64,000 nucleotides of DNA from Pseudocitrobacter vendiensis. GTDB lineage: Bacteria; Pseudomonadota; Gammaproteobacteria; Enterobacterales; Enterobacteriaceae. Under the pieces are notes generated by a model that did not search any database, was not told the DNA's origin, and was given only the letters and a program-made list of their open reading frames with translations. Of this stretch, positions 44,512-52,514 are shown piece after piece. The position numbers and the translations under genes are program-made. The stretch covers positions 62,001 to 126,000 of the forward strand of contig NZ_CALSBS010000012.1 in NCBI RefSeq assembly GCF_943590815.1, written 5' to 3'. How positions within the stretch are numbered: position 1 is the stretch's first letter; each line of letters opens with the position of its first letter.

Positions 44512-44791
44512 ACTGGCTTTTGACCCGAGGGCGTTAAAAGAGTGGCAAAAGTTAGGTGCGACCGTCCGGGAGCAGTTTAAAAAGAAACTGAAATCAGTTT
44601 TGCTTCATCCGCGCAATGAAGCTGACAGGTTACGGACGTTCCCCGATTGCTACAAAATCAAGCTAAAGGCTTCTGGGTTCAGGCTGGTTTACCAGGTGCA
44701 AGAGGCTAAGGTTACGGTGCTGGTGATAGCGATAGGCAAACGGGAGAAATCTGCCGTCTATCAGGATGCTGACAAACGGCTTGAAGTTTAA
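44501..44791 (+). CDS. relE: toxin RelE, ribosome-dependent mRNA endonuclease
   Basis: This 96-residue toxin matches E. coli RelE in length and order: FDPRALKEWQKLGATVREQFKKKL, then CYKIKLKASGFRLVYQV and GKREKSAVY. The residues linked to activity in RelE (Lys52/Lys54, Arg61, Arg81 and Tyr87 region) all have counterparts. It cleaves mRNA in the ribosomal A site. The end overlaps the convergent nrdG by four bases, so no space separates the accessory block from the backbone. Confidence 0.93.
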   Translation: MIYELAFDPRALKEWQKLGATVREQFKKKLKSVLLHPRNEADRLRTFPDCYKIKLKASGFRLVYQVQEAKVTVLVIAIGKREKSAVYQDADKRLEV

Positions 44792-45252
44792 CGCAGGTGA
44801 TGCACCACCTGATTGCTGCTGCCGCGCCAGATAAGCGCCGGGTCTTTTAAATCCTGCACAAACTTACCGTCGACCAGCACGTTGATGAGATTGACCACGT
44901 CCATTTGCGCGGCGTTCAGCTCGTCCAGCTTGTAGCCGGTCCACACCCAGATATCCTTCCCCTGGCATTCCGCGTGGATGCGTTTGACCAGCTTGAGGAT
45001 CTCGGGCACGTTTTGCGGATGGAGTGGATCGCCGCCGGAGAGTGAAATCCCCTGGCGTTTCACGCGCGTGTCGTTGAGATCGGCAATGATGCGGTCGGCC
45101 ATTTCGGTGGTGAATGGCTGACCTGAATTCACACGCCAGGTGCTTTTGTTATAGCAGCCGGGGCATTCGTGAACGCAACCTGCCACAAACAGCGTGCAGC
45201 GTGTGCCGGGGCCATTGACGATATCGACGGGGTAGTACTGATGGTAATTCAT
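44788..45252 (-). CDS. nrdG: anaerobic ribonucleotide reductase-activating protein NrdG
   Basis: This 154-residue radical-SAM activase binds a 4Fe-4S cluster through Cys26, Cys30 and Cys33 (CVHECPGC) and generates the glycyl radical on NrdD. Length and motifs are normal. It follows nrdD on the minus strand; the 147-base gap contains a GC-rich repeat. The Shine-Dalgarno is weak (AATAAGAACAACC), suggesting some coupling or low expression. Confidence 0.96.
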   Translation of the reverse strand: MNYHQYYPVDIVNGPGTRCTLFVAGCVHECPGCYNKSTWRVNSGQPFTTEMADRIIADLNDTRVKRQGISLSGGDPLHPQNVPEILKLVKRIHAECQGKDIWVWTGYKLDELNAAQMDVVNLINVLVDGKFVQDLKDPALIWRGSSNQVVHHLR

Positions 45253-45286
45253 GGTTGTTCTTATTGAGTATAGTGCGGGTTGTGGC

Positions 45287-45393
45287 CCCTCACCCTAACC
45301 CTCTCCCGAAGGGAGAGGGGACCGACCGAGCGGATCGTACAGGACGGCGTGGTTTTCTCCCTCTCCCTTAGGGAGAGGGCCGGGGTGAGGGGG
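45287..45393. repeat. GC-rich palindromic repeat, copy 6
   Basis: CCCTCACCC and GGGTGAGGG ends with inner palindromes and a linker of about 40 bases, inside the nrdDG operon and six bases from the nrdD stop. Confidence 0.87.
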
Positions 45394-45399
45394 AGCCGT

Positions 45400-47538
45400 T
45401 TAACCGATCTGCCCGTTGCCGAGGTGTTTCACGCGGCGTTTCACTTCTTCCTGCTTACCGGCGTTAAACGGACGCGCATCCGGGCTGCCTAAGTAACCGC
45501 ATACGCGGCGGGTGACCGATACGCGGGACGCGTCGTGGTTGCCGCATTTCGGGCAGGTGAAGCCTTTGCTGGTGCACTCGAATTCACCGGTAAAGCCGCA
45601 CTCGTAGCACTCATCAATTGGCGTGTTGGTGCCGTAATACGGCACGTGCTTGTAGCTGTAATCCCAGACATCTTCCAGCGCTTTCAGGTTGTGCTGAATG
45701 TTCGGGTACTCGCCGTAGCAAATGAAACCGCCGTTCGCCAGCGGCGGATACGGGGCTTCAAAATCGATTTTGTCGTACGGGTTAACCTTTTTCTCAACGT
45801 CCAGGTGGAAGCTGTTAGTGTAGTAACCTTTATCGGTGACGCCAGGTACCACGCCGAATTCAGCGGTATCAAGGCGGCAGAAGCGGTCACACAGGTTTTC
45901 ACTTGGCGTGCTGTAGAGGCTGAAGCCGTAGCCGGTTTCATCTTTCCACTGGTCAACGGCCTGGCGCAGACGTTCAACGATGGCAGTGCCTTTGGCGCGC
46001 AGCGCTTCATTGTCATAAACGTGCTGATTACCAAACAGCGCATTGATGGTTTCGTGAATGCCGATGTAACCCAGCGAGATAGACGCACGACCGTTTTTGA
46101 AGATTTCAGAAACGTCATCGTCAGCCTGCAAACGCACGCCGCACGCGCCTTCCATATACAGGATAGGAGCCACGCGCGCTTTTACGCCTTCCAGACGTGC
46201 GATACGGGTCATCAGCGCTTTACGCGCCAGCACCAGACGCTCATCCAGCAGTTTCCAGAACGCGTCTTCGTTGCCTTTGGCCTCCAGCGCGATGCGCGGC
46301 AGGTTCAGGCTGATGACGCCGAGGTTGTTGCGGCCATCGTGGATCTGCTCGCCGTTTTCGTTTTCCCACACGCCGAGGAAGCTGCGGCAGCCCATCGGGG
46401 TTTTGAACGAACCGGTGACTTTCACAACCTGGTCGTAGTTCAGGATGTCCGGATACATGCGCTTGCTCGCGCATTCCAGCGCCAGTTGTTTGATGTCGTA
46501 GTTGGCATCGCCCGGTTTGTGATTCAGGCCGTCGCGGATAGCGAACACCAGTTTCGGGAACACGGCGGTTTTACGGTTTTTGCCGAGGCCCGCAATACGA
46601 TTACGCAGAATGGACTGCTGAATCAGGCGTGATTCCCAGGTCGTACCAAGACCAAAACCGAAAGTCACGAACGGTGTCTGGCCGTTGGCGGTATGCAACG
46701 TGTTCACTTCATATTCCAGCGACTGGAAAGCGTCATAGCACTCTTTTTCCGTACGGGAATGGGCGTAGCCTTCTGCGTCCGGAATCTGCCACTCTTCAGC
46801 GGTCTGGCGATGTTTATTGAAGCTGGCGGTCACGAACGGGGCCAGAACTTCGTCAATACGGTTAATGGTGGTGCCGCCATAAATGTGGCTGGCAACCTGT
46901 GCGATGATCTGCGCGGTAACGGCCGTCGCGGTAGAGATGGATTTCGGCGGCTCGATTTCCGCGTTACCCATTTTAAATCCCTGCGTCAGCATCCCTTTCA
47001 GGTCGATCAACATGCAGTTGAACATCGGGAAGAACGGGGAGTAATCAAGGTCGTGATAGTGGATAACGCCACGTTCGTGCGCCATGACTACATCATGCGG
47101 CAGCAGGTGCTGACGTGCGTAGTGTTTTGCTACGATACCCGCCAGCAGGTCACGCTGGGTTGGGATCACTTTACTGTCTTTGTTGGCGTTTTCGTTCAGC
47201 AATGCCGAGTTGGTTTGTTCAACCAGACCACGAATTTCCTGATTCAGACGGCCACGCTTTTCACGCTGGCTGTCGCGGTCATGGCGATATTCGATATAGG
47301 CGCGCGCCAGCTGTTTGTACGGGCCAGACATCAGCTGGTTTTCAACCGCGGTCTGGATCTCGTTGATATCAACCTGGCTGCGGCCCTGCATCTGCTCGCT
47401 TACGATTGCCGCGACGGTGGCGCAATAGTCTGCGTCATCGACTCCCGCTGCTTTAGCGGCACGCAGGATAGCTTCCTGGATGCGCTCTGATTTGAACGGC
47501 ACTTTACAGCCATCGCGTTTCATCACATGCGGTGTCAT
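45400..47538 (-). CDS. nrdD: anaerobic ribonucleoside-triphosphate reductase NrdD
   Basis: This 712-residue class III reductase makes dNTPs without oxygen. It has an N-terminal ATP-cone (about 1-95), a ten-stranded barrel catalytic core and a zinc site with four Cys (CYECG and CPKCG). The glycyl radical residue is Gly681 in RVCGYLGS. The start is MTPHVMKRDGC at ATG 47538; the in-frame extension to 47646 has no family support. NrdR boxes and an FNR site lie upstream. Confidence 0.97.
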   Translation of the reverse strand: MTPHVMKRDGCKVPFKSERIQEAILRAAKAAGVDDADYCATVAAIVSEQMQGRSQVDINEIQTAVENQLMSGPYKQLARAYIEYRHDRDSQREKRGRLNQEIRGLVEQTNSALLNENANKDSKVIPTQRDLLAGIVAKHYARQHLLPHDVVMAHERGVIHYHDLDYSPFFPMFNCMLIDLKGMLTQGFKMGNAEIEPPKSISTATAVTAQIIAQVASHIYGGTTINRIDEVLAPFVTASFNKHRQTAEEWQIPDAEGYAHSRTEKECYDAFQSLEYEVNTLHTANGQTPFVTFGFGLGTTWESRLIQQSILRNRIAGLGKNRKTAVFPKLVFAIRDGLNHKPGDANYDIKQLALECASKRMYPDILNYDQVVKVTGSFKTPMGCRSFLGVWENENGEQIHDGRNNLGVISLNLPRIALEAKGNEDAFWKLLDERLVLARKALMTRIARLEGVKARVAPILYMEGACGVRLQADDDVSEIFKNGRASISLGYIGIHETINALFGNQHVYDNEALRAKGTAIVERLRQAVDQWKDETGYGFSLYSTPSENLCDRFCRLDTAEFGVVPGVTDKGYYTNSFHLDVEKKVNPYDKIDFEAPYPPLANGGFICYGEYPNIQHNLKALEDVWDYSYKHVPYYGTNTPIDECYECGFTGEFECTSKGFTCPKCGNHDASRVSVTRRVCGYLGSPDARPFNAGKQEEVKRRVKHLGNGQIG

Positions 47539-47697
47539 GATCACTCCATTATAAAAACAGGTTATCCACAGAACTGAAGTCGGGGCGGGGGCCAGATTTA
47601 CAAAGCCTGCCCGCGTGTTAGCGCTTCTCCAGTCAAATTTATCCACATATCACCCCCTTTCTTCATTGGAAGGGTATGGTGATATTGTAGACGATAA

Positions 47698-47713
47698 ACC
47701 CAATATGTTGGGT
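47698..47713 (-). promoter_or_regulatory. NrdR box 1 upstream of nrdD
   Basis: ACCCAATATGTTGGGT is an inverted repeat fitting the NrdR box pattern (CwAtATaTwG core). Its centre is 31 bases from box 2, three helical turns, which is the usual spacing. Confidence 0.72.
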
Positions 47714-47728
47714 CGGCGAGCATTCTAA

Positions 47729-47744
47729 GGTCTATATATAGTGA
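47729..47744 (-). promoter_or_regulatory. NrdR box 2 upstream of nrdD
   Basis: The perfect core CTATATATAG (47732-47741) of the NrdR consensus, partnered with box 1. The ATP/dATP-sensing repressor NrdR is expected to bind both. Confidence 0.72.
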
Positions 47745-47754
47745 TTTGCATCAA
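47741..47754 (-). promoter_or_regulatory. FNR site upstream of nrdD
   Basis: GTGAT-TTGC-ATCAA differs from TTGAT-N4-ATCAA at one base. Anaerobic activation of nrdDG by FNR is known in E. coli. The site abuts NrdR box 2. Confidence 0.7.
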
Positions 47755-47888
47755 ACAAGTTTGCGATTTTATTGATGTAGGACAAAGTAAAAATTGAAGC
47801 GTACAGATGACGGGCGCTACGGCTAATGTAAATTTTGCACTACTGAAAGTCGCTTAAAAATTCAACAAAAACAGTAAGATTTGCAGGG

Positions 47889-47913
47889 AGCCGGCGACCG
47901 TAAGCCGCCGGCT
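47889..47913 (-). terminator. possible treBC terminator hairpin
   Basis: AGCCGGC and GCCGGCT pair around an 11-base loop shortly after the treC stop. On the minus strand it is followed by only a weak, interrupted U-run. Confidence 0.45.
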
Positions 47914-47920
47914 GAGAGGG

Positions 47921-49576
47921 TTAATTTTGCAGCCACCAGACCGCTTCAAAAGGCCGTAGCGTCATTTCAGACGGGGCGCTTGCCACTTCGTCATAGTTGC
48001 TGATTAAGGCCGCCCAGTCGCCGTGAGGGGCATCTGGCTGCCAGTGCTGGAGCTCGGCGCTAAGGTTAGCGACCACCAACAGTGTTTGCCCCTTCCACTG
48101 ACGGCGATAGCACCACAGGGACGGGTGATCGGGCAGAAGATCCTGATAATCGCCCCACGTCAGAATCGGCGTGGTTTTACGCAGCGCAATTAACTGCTGA
48201 TAGGTGCAGAACACCGAATTCGGATCGTTCAGCGCCGTATCGACGTTGATCGCTTCATAGTTGTCGCACAGGGCGATCCACGGCGTGCCGGTGGTGAATC
48301 CGCCGTGCGCTTCGCCATTCCATTGCATCGGCGTGCGGCTGTTATCGCGCGATTTGCTGGCGAGGATCGCCAGTAAAGTTTGCGCGTCCTGGCCCTGCGC
48401 TAACTGCTCGGCGAACATATTGTGGCTTTCGACATCGCGGTAGTCGGTTATTTGCGTGAAATGCGGGTTGGTCATGCCAATCTCTTCGCCCTGATAGACA
48501 TAAGGCGTGCCCTGCATGCCGTGCAGCACCATGGCCAGCATTTTGGCGGCAGGCAAGCGATACTCGCCTTCATCGCCAAAGCGCGAAACAATGCGCGGCT
48601 GATCGTGATTACACCAGAACAGCGCATTCCACGCGCGATTATGCATGCCCTGCTGCCAGTGGCTGAACAGCGCTTTCAGGGCGACGTAGTCCGGCTTCGC
48701 CAGCGTCCACTTCTCGCCGCCGGGATAATCGACCTTCAGGTGGTGGAAGTTAAAGGTCATCGACAGTTCTCGACCATCCAGCGCGGCGTACTGCTGGCAG
48801 TTCTCCAGCGAGGTTGACGACATTTCGCCCACGGTCATCAGCTCGCGTGGGGTAAAGACATCGCGGCTCATCTCCTGTAAGAACTCATGAGCGCGCGGGC
48901 CATCGGTATAGAAGCGACGTCCGTCACCGTCAGGGTCAGAAGGGAATGCCTGATCTTTGGAAATCAGGTTCACGACATCAAGACGCAGACCGTCGACGCC
49001 GCGATCGGCCCAGAACTCGCACACTTTTTTCAGCTCGGCGCGCACCGCCGGGTTTTCCCAGTTGAGGTCCGCCTGTTCCGGCGCAAACAGGTGCAGGTAA
49101 TATTGTTCGCTCTCAGCGTGCCACTGCCAGGCGTTGCCGCCAAATTTCGATCGCCAGTTATTCGGCGGAGTGCCCGGCTCGCCATCACGCCAGATATAGA
49201 ACTCGCGGTACGGGCTCTCTTTGTTCAGCGATTCACGGAACCAGGCGTGCTGCGTGGAGGAGTGGTTGAGCACCATATCCAGTACGATACGAATACCGCG
49301 TGCTTTCGCCTCGGCCACCAGTTCATCGAAATCGTCCAGCGTACCGTAAGCCGGGTCGATGGCGGTGTAATTCGCCACGTCGTAGCCGTTATCCACCTGC
49401 GGCGAGACATAAAAAGGGGTCAGCCAGATGGCGTCTACGCCCAGCGTCTTCAGATAGTCGAGGCGATAGGTCACGCCGCGTAAATCACCGGTACCACTGC
49501 CGGTCGTGTCCTGAAAACTCTTCGGATAAATTTGATAAATAACGCCGTTCTGCCACCAGTGGGGAAGAATATTCAT
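47921..49576 (-). CDS. treC: trehalose-6-phosphate hydrolase (alpha,alpha-phosphotrehalase)
   Basis: This cytoplasmic GH13 enzyme splits trehalose-6-phosphate into glucose and glucose-6-phosphate. It is 551 residues long. The alpha-amylase regions are visible: LDMVLNHSS, DGLRLDVVN (nucleophile Asp), TVGEMSS (acid Glu) and CNHDQPR (stabilising Asp). The start is MNILPHWWQN at ATG 49576. It follows treB by 51 bases in the treBC operon. Confidence 0.97.
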   Translation of the reverse strand: MNILPHWWQNGVIYQIYPKSFQDTTGSGTGDLRGVTYRLDYLKTLGVDAIWLTPFYVSPQVDNGYDVANYTAIDPAYGTLDDFDELVAEAKARGIRIVLDMVLNHSSTQHAWFRESLNKESPYREFYIWRDGEPGTPPNNWRSKFGGNAWQWHAESEQYYLHLFAPEQADLNWENPAVRAELKKVCEFWADRGVDGLRLDVVNLISKDQAFPSDPDGDGRRFYTDGPRAHEFLQEMSRDVFTPRELMTVGEMSSTSLENCQQYAALDGRELSMTFNFHHLKVDYPGGEKWTLAKPDYVALKALFSHWQQGMHNRAWNALFWCNHDQPRIVSRFGDEGEYRLPAAKMLAMVLHGMQGTPYVYQGEEIGMTNPHFTQITDYRDVESHNMFAEQLAQGQDAQTLLAILASKSRDNSRTPMQWNGEAHGGFTTGTPWIALCDNYEAINVDTALNDPNSVFCTYQQLIALRKTTPILTWGDYQDLLPDHPSLWCYRRQWKGQTLLVVANLSAELQHWQPDAPHGDWAALISNYDEVASAPSEMTLRPFEAVWWLQN

Positions 49577-49627
49577 AGTGCTGTCCTGAAATGCGAAGGG
49601 GCGCAAGGGCGCCCCAAAGTGAAAACA

Positions 49628-51046
49628 TTAAACAATCTGCAAGGTGCCCTGACGGTGTTTACGCTGGTAAACCACCGAGGTGAGGATGATAGGAATCACG
49701 ATGGCAATCAGCATTGCCAGGCTAAAGACCTGCCAGTAGGTCGGCTGGATGGAAAGAATGCCCGGCAGGCCACCGACGCCAATGCCGTTTGCCATTACGC
49801 CGCTCAGGCCGCACAGCAGGCCAGCGAGGCCAGAGCCTACCATCGCGCACAGCATCGGGAAGCGATACTTCAGATTGATGCCGTACATGGCCGGTTCGGT
49901 TACGCCGAGGAAGGCGGAGATGGCGGCAGGCACGGAAATTTCACGCTCGTTCTGCTTGCGGCTGCAAATAATAATGCCCACTACCGCAGAAGCCTGCGCA
50001 ATGTTAGAGAGCGCAATCAGTGGCCAAACCGGCGTGCCGCCCATGCTTTGAATCATCTGCATGTCGATAGCAAGCGTGGTCTGGTGTACGCCGGTGATCA
50101 CCAGCGGCGCGTACAGGAAGCCGAACAGCGCAGCGCCAACCGGCGCGAAGCTACCGGTCATCAGGTGACGCACGGCAAAGGCAACGCCATCACCAATCAT
50201 ACGGCCAAACGGGCCGATAAAGGCATGAGCAAGGAAAACCGCCAGAATCAGCGAGCAGACCGGCACAATCACCAGATAGAGGTAATCCGGTACGATGCGC
50301 TTCATGCGCGTTTCAATATAGCCGAGCGCCAGGCCCGCCAGCAGCGCCGGAATTACCTGCGCCTGATAGCCGACTTTGGCAATGGTAAACAGGCCGAAGT
50401 TCCACACTTCCGGCACCTGTTGGCCCAGCATGTAGGCGTTCATCAGTTGCGGGGAGACCAGCGTAACGCCGAGCACGATTCCCAGAATCGGCGTACCGCC
50501 CATTTTGCGCACCGCCGACCAGCAGATACCCACCGGTAAATAGAAGAAGATCGCCTCGCCAATCAGCCATAAGAAATCGTAGATGCTTTGCAGCGACGGA
50601 TACATTTGCGCCAGCGTCTGGCCGTTGCTCATCGGCAGGTCGCCGATCACGTTGCGGAAACCGAGGATCAAACCCCCGCTAATCAGCGCCGGCAGCAGTG
50701 GGAAGAAGATCTCCGCGAAGTGCGAGATCATGCGTTCATGCCACTTCATATTCTGGCGCGCCGCCAGTTTGGCCTGCTCTTTATCCGCAGCCGCCTGGCC
50801 GGTGGAGGCGATCAGGGCCTGGTAGTAGTCGCCGACTTCTGTGCCAATGACCACCTGAAACTGCCCCGCGTTGGTGAAGCAGCCTTTCACCATCGGCAGT
50901 TCTTCAATAGCTTTTGGATCGGCTTTCGCCGGGTTGTTGAGGACAAAGCGTAAGCGGGTAATGCAGTGGCTGACGGTGGCGATATTATCGCGTCCGCCGA
51001 CCAGCTCGATAAGTTTATCGATGTTCTGCTGATTTATTTTACTCAT
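49628..51046 (-). CDS. treB: trehalose PTS transporter EIIBC
   Basis: This 472-residue phosphotransferase permease has an N-terminal EIIB domain (phospho-Cys28 in SHCITRLRF) and a C-terminal EIIC membrane domain with about ten helices (GVTEPAMYG-type loop). It imports trehalose as trehalose-6-phosphate and uses the shared glucose EIIA (crr), so the missing EIIA domain is normal. A TreR operator lies about 80 bases upstream. Confidence 0.97.
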   Translation of the reverse strand: MSKINQQNIDKLIELVGGRDNIATVSHCITRLRFVLNNPAKADPKAIEELPMVKGCFTNAGQFQVVIGTEVGDYYQALIASTGQAAADKEQAKLAARQNMKWHERMISHFAEIFFPLLPALISGGLILGFRNVIGDLPMSNGQTLAQMYPSLQSIYDFLWLIGEAIFFYLPVGICWSAVRKMGGTPILGIVLGVTLVSPQLMNAYMLGQQVPEVWNFGLFTIAKVGYQAQVIPALLAGLALGYIETRMKRIVPDYLYLVIVPVCSLILAVFLAHAFIGPFGRMIGDGVAFAVRHLMTGSFAPVGAALFGFLYAPLVITGVHQTTLAIDMQMIQSMGGTPVWPLIALSNIAQASAVVGIIICSRKQNEREISVPAAISAFLGVTEPAMYGINLKYRFPMLCAMVGSGLAGLLCGLSGVMANGIGVGGLPGILSIQPTYWQVFSLAMLIAIVIPIILTSVVYQRKHRQGTLQIV

Positions 51047-51127
51047 TATGAAAACCTCAGTGCCGAGGAGAGATATTGTGTTGATGACCTGAGCAGTAGC
51101 CTATCCGTTAACCGATTTTTGGAAAAT

Positions 51128-51139
51128 GGGAACGTTCCC
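51128..51139 (-). promoter_or_regulatory. TreR operator upstream of treBC
   Basis: GGGAACGTTCCC is a perfect palindrome between treR and treB. It has the CG-centred form bound by LacI-family repressors and matches the remembered E. coli tre operator. Trehalose-6-phosphate is the inducer in E. coli. Confidence 0.8.
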
Positions 51140-51177
51140 GAAACGCAGCGAGGATCACATAATTTGCGCGTTCAGGC

Positions 51178-52125
51178 TTAGATGAGGTTGGCGGGAATGA
51201 TAATTTGACGTGGTTCAGCGCGGCCGGTTACCTGGCCGATTAGCTGTTCTGCTGCCTGGCGTCCCGCGTCGGCATAGCCGGGATCGACGGTGATAATTTC
51301 CGGGTGCAGGAACTTCATCAGCGGCGTGTTGCCGACGCTGGCAAGCTGCACGGTATCCATGCGTTCCTGCTGGAAATATTTACTCGCCCCCAGCGCCAGC
51401 GTATCGGTGGCGCACAGCAGGGCGGTGGTGTCCGGCGTCATCACTTTGCTGGCATATTCAAAGCCCTGCTTCATGGCGAGGCCGGGCAGCGCGGCGACCG
51501 GGTTAAGGTGATGTTTTTTGCAAAAAGCGAGATACGCATCGTGGCGGCGTTTGCCGGTCGTGACGTCGCTGTGGGGCACGCCAAGGTAGCTAATATGGCG
51601 ATGCCCCTGGTCGTAGAGGCGCTGCATCAGGATGTTGATGGCACCTTTGTCGTCGTAGCAGACAGAGGCGAAACCTTTGGCATCGCGCGCGACCATCACC
51701 AGCGACGACTGCCAGCTCGCCAGCATGGTTTCGCTGACGCCGGTAAAACCGAATAGCACCACGCCGTCGATGTTACGTCGCTTTAACATGCCGAGATGCT
51801 CTTCCACTTTCTCCGGCGAGAACTGGCTTTCCATCATGATGGGGTCGTAACCCTGTTCGTAAAACACTGGCAGCATGGTTTGTACGGCCAGATTTTCTGA
51901 AAGGGAATCGAGACGCGTAACAATAATGGCGACCACTTTATCGCTCTGCCCACGCATCGCGCGTGCGGAGCGGGAAGGGGAGAAGCCGTGCTGATTCATC
52001 ACCGCTTCGACACGTTCACGGGTACGATCGCTGACGCCGCTTTCATTATTCAGCACGCGGGAAACGGTCGATTTACCCACTCCGCTCAGGCGGGCGATAT
52101 CTTTAATGGTCAGCCGGTTCTGCAT
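51178..52125 (-). CDS. treR: trehalose operon repressor TreR (LacI family)
   Basis: This 315-residue regulator has the HTH TIKDIARLSGVGKSTVSRVLN at residues 5-25 and a sugar-phosphate-binding core. It represses treBC when trehalose-6-phosphate is absent. It lies upstream of treB on the same strand, 131 bases away, and is divergent from mgtA. The sequence order and length equal the E. coli gene. Confidence 0.96.
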   Translation of the reverse strand: MQNRLTIKDIARLSGVGKSTVSRVLNNESGVSDRTRERVEAVMNQHGFSPSRSARAMRGQSDKVVAIIVTRLDSLSENLAVQTMLPVFYEQGYDPIMMESQFSPEKVEEHLGMLKRRNIDGVVLFGFTGVSETMLASWQSSLVMVARDAKGFASVCYDDKGAINILMQRLYDQGHRHISYLGVPHSDVTTGKRRHDAYLAFCKKHHLNPVAALPGLAMKQGFEYASKVMTPDTTALLCATDTLALGASKYFQQERMDTVQLASVGNTPLMKFLHPEIITVDPGYADAGRQAAEQLIGQVTGRAEPRQIIIPANLI

Positions 52126-52320
52126 CTCGTTTCCCGTGTTAATAAAATGTTATTTCAGATTAAGTGTTTCATCCTACGCAAACAATGTGCAATGAGCAAA
52201 GTCTGGTTTACGTTCGGTTTAGTTGCCGGGAGGTATTATACCGCCCGAACTGGCACAAACATTATGGTTTTATATGTATAATGTGCGGCGCTATTTATTA
52301 CTTACCTTACCGGAGGCCGT
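52126..52320 (+). promoter_or_regulatory. mgtA promoter and 5' leader start
   Basis: The space divergent to treR contains the PhoP box (listed), a TATTAT -10 twelve bases after it (52234-52239) and a second TATAAT at 52277-52282 without a clear -35. The transcript leader then runs into mgtL. Confidence 0.7.
52204..52221 (+). promoter_or_regulatory. PhoP box of mgtA
   Basis: TGGTTTA, five bases, then GGTTTA: the direct repeat recognised by phosphorylated PhoP. It lies twelve bases before the -10, the normal activating position. Low Mg2+ would induce the gene through PhoQ/PhoP. Confidence 0.9.
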
Positions 52321-52371
52321 ATGGATCCCGATCCCACCCCTCTCCCGCACGGGAGCGTAATTTTCCGGTAA
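52321..52371 (+). CDS. mgtL: mgtA leader peptide MgtL
   Basis: This 16-residue leader peptide starts MDPDPTPLP, with prolines at 3, 5, 7 and 9. In E. coli and Salmonella, translation of the proline-rich mgtL, together with Mg2+-dependent leader folding and Rho, decides whether transcription reaches mgtA. Here the C-terminal half (HGSVIFR) differs from the arginine-rich end of E. coli MgtL (17 residues, from memory), while the proline part is kept. The gene overlaps no other coding sequence and was too short for standard ORF calling. Confidence 0.88.
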   Translation: MDPDPTPLPHGSVIFR

Positions 52372-52514
52372 GTCAGTTTTCGCTGCCTTACCGAACATGT
52401 GAGGCAGTGACATCCCCGATGTCCCTGTAGAAAAATTAAGTGCCTGACAGGCACGGCATTGTTGCGCCTGTCAGCCGAGCTGCGTCCGTATTCTACGGAT
52501 GCGGGGGACGTTTT
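52372..52514 (+). promoter_or_regulatory. mgtA Mg2+-responsive leader, 3' part
   Basis: This untranslated segment between mgtL and mgtA has several hairpins, for example CCTGACAGG...CCTGTCAG (around 52443-52475) and CCGTATTCTACGG (52487-52499). It is the equivalent of the known mgtA Mg2+ sensor/Rho-dependent region. Exact alternative pairings were not worked out. Confidence 0.7.

Larger units (their letters stand above)
47539..47920. other. nrdD-treC intergenic region
   Basis: These 382 bases hold the nrdD promoter elements (NrdR boxes, FNR site, and a TACAAT candidate -10 read on the minus strand at 47683-47688) and a hairpin near the treC end. The part between 47760 and 47885 is AT-rich with nothing further recognised. 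Confidence 0.55.

Noticed and set aside
49532-50539. A 335-residue plus-strand frame opposite treB
   Set aside because: Antisense shadow of treB, very rich in Arg, His and Gln, typical of a non-coding frame.
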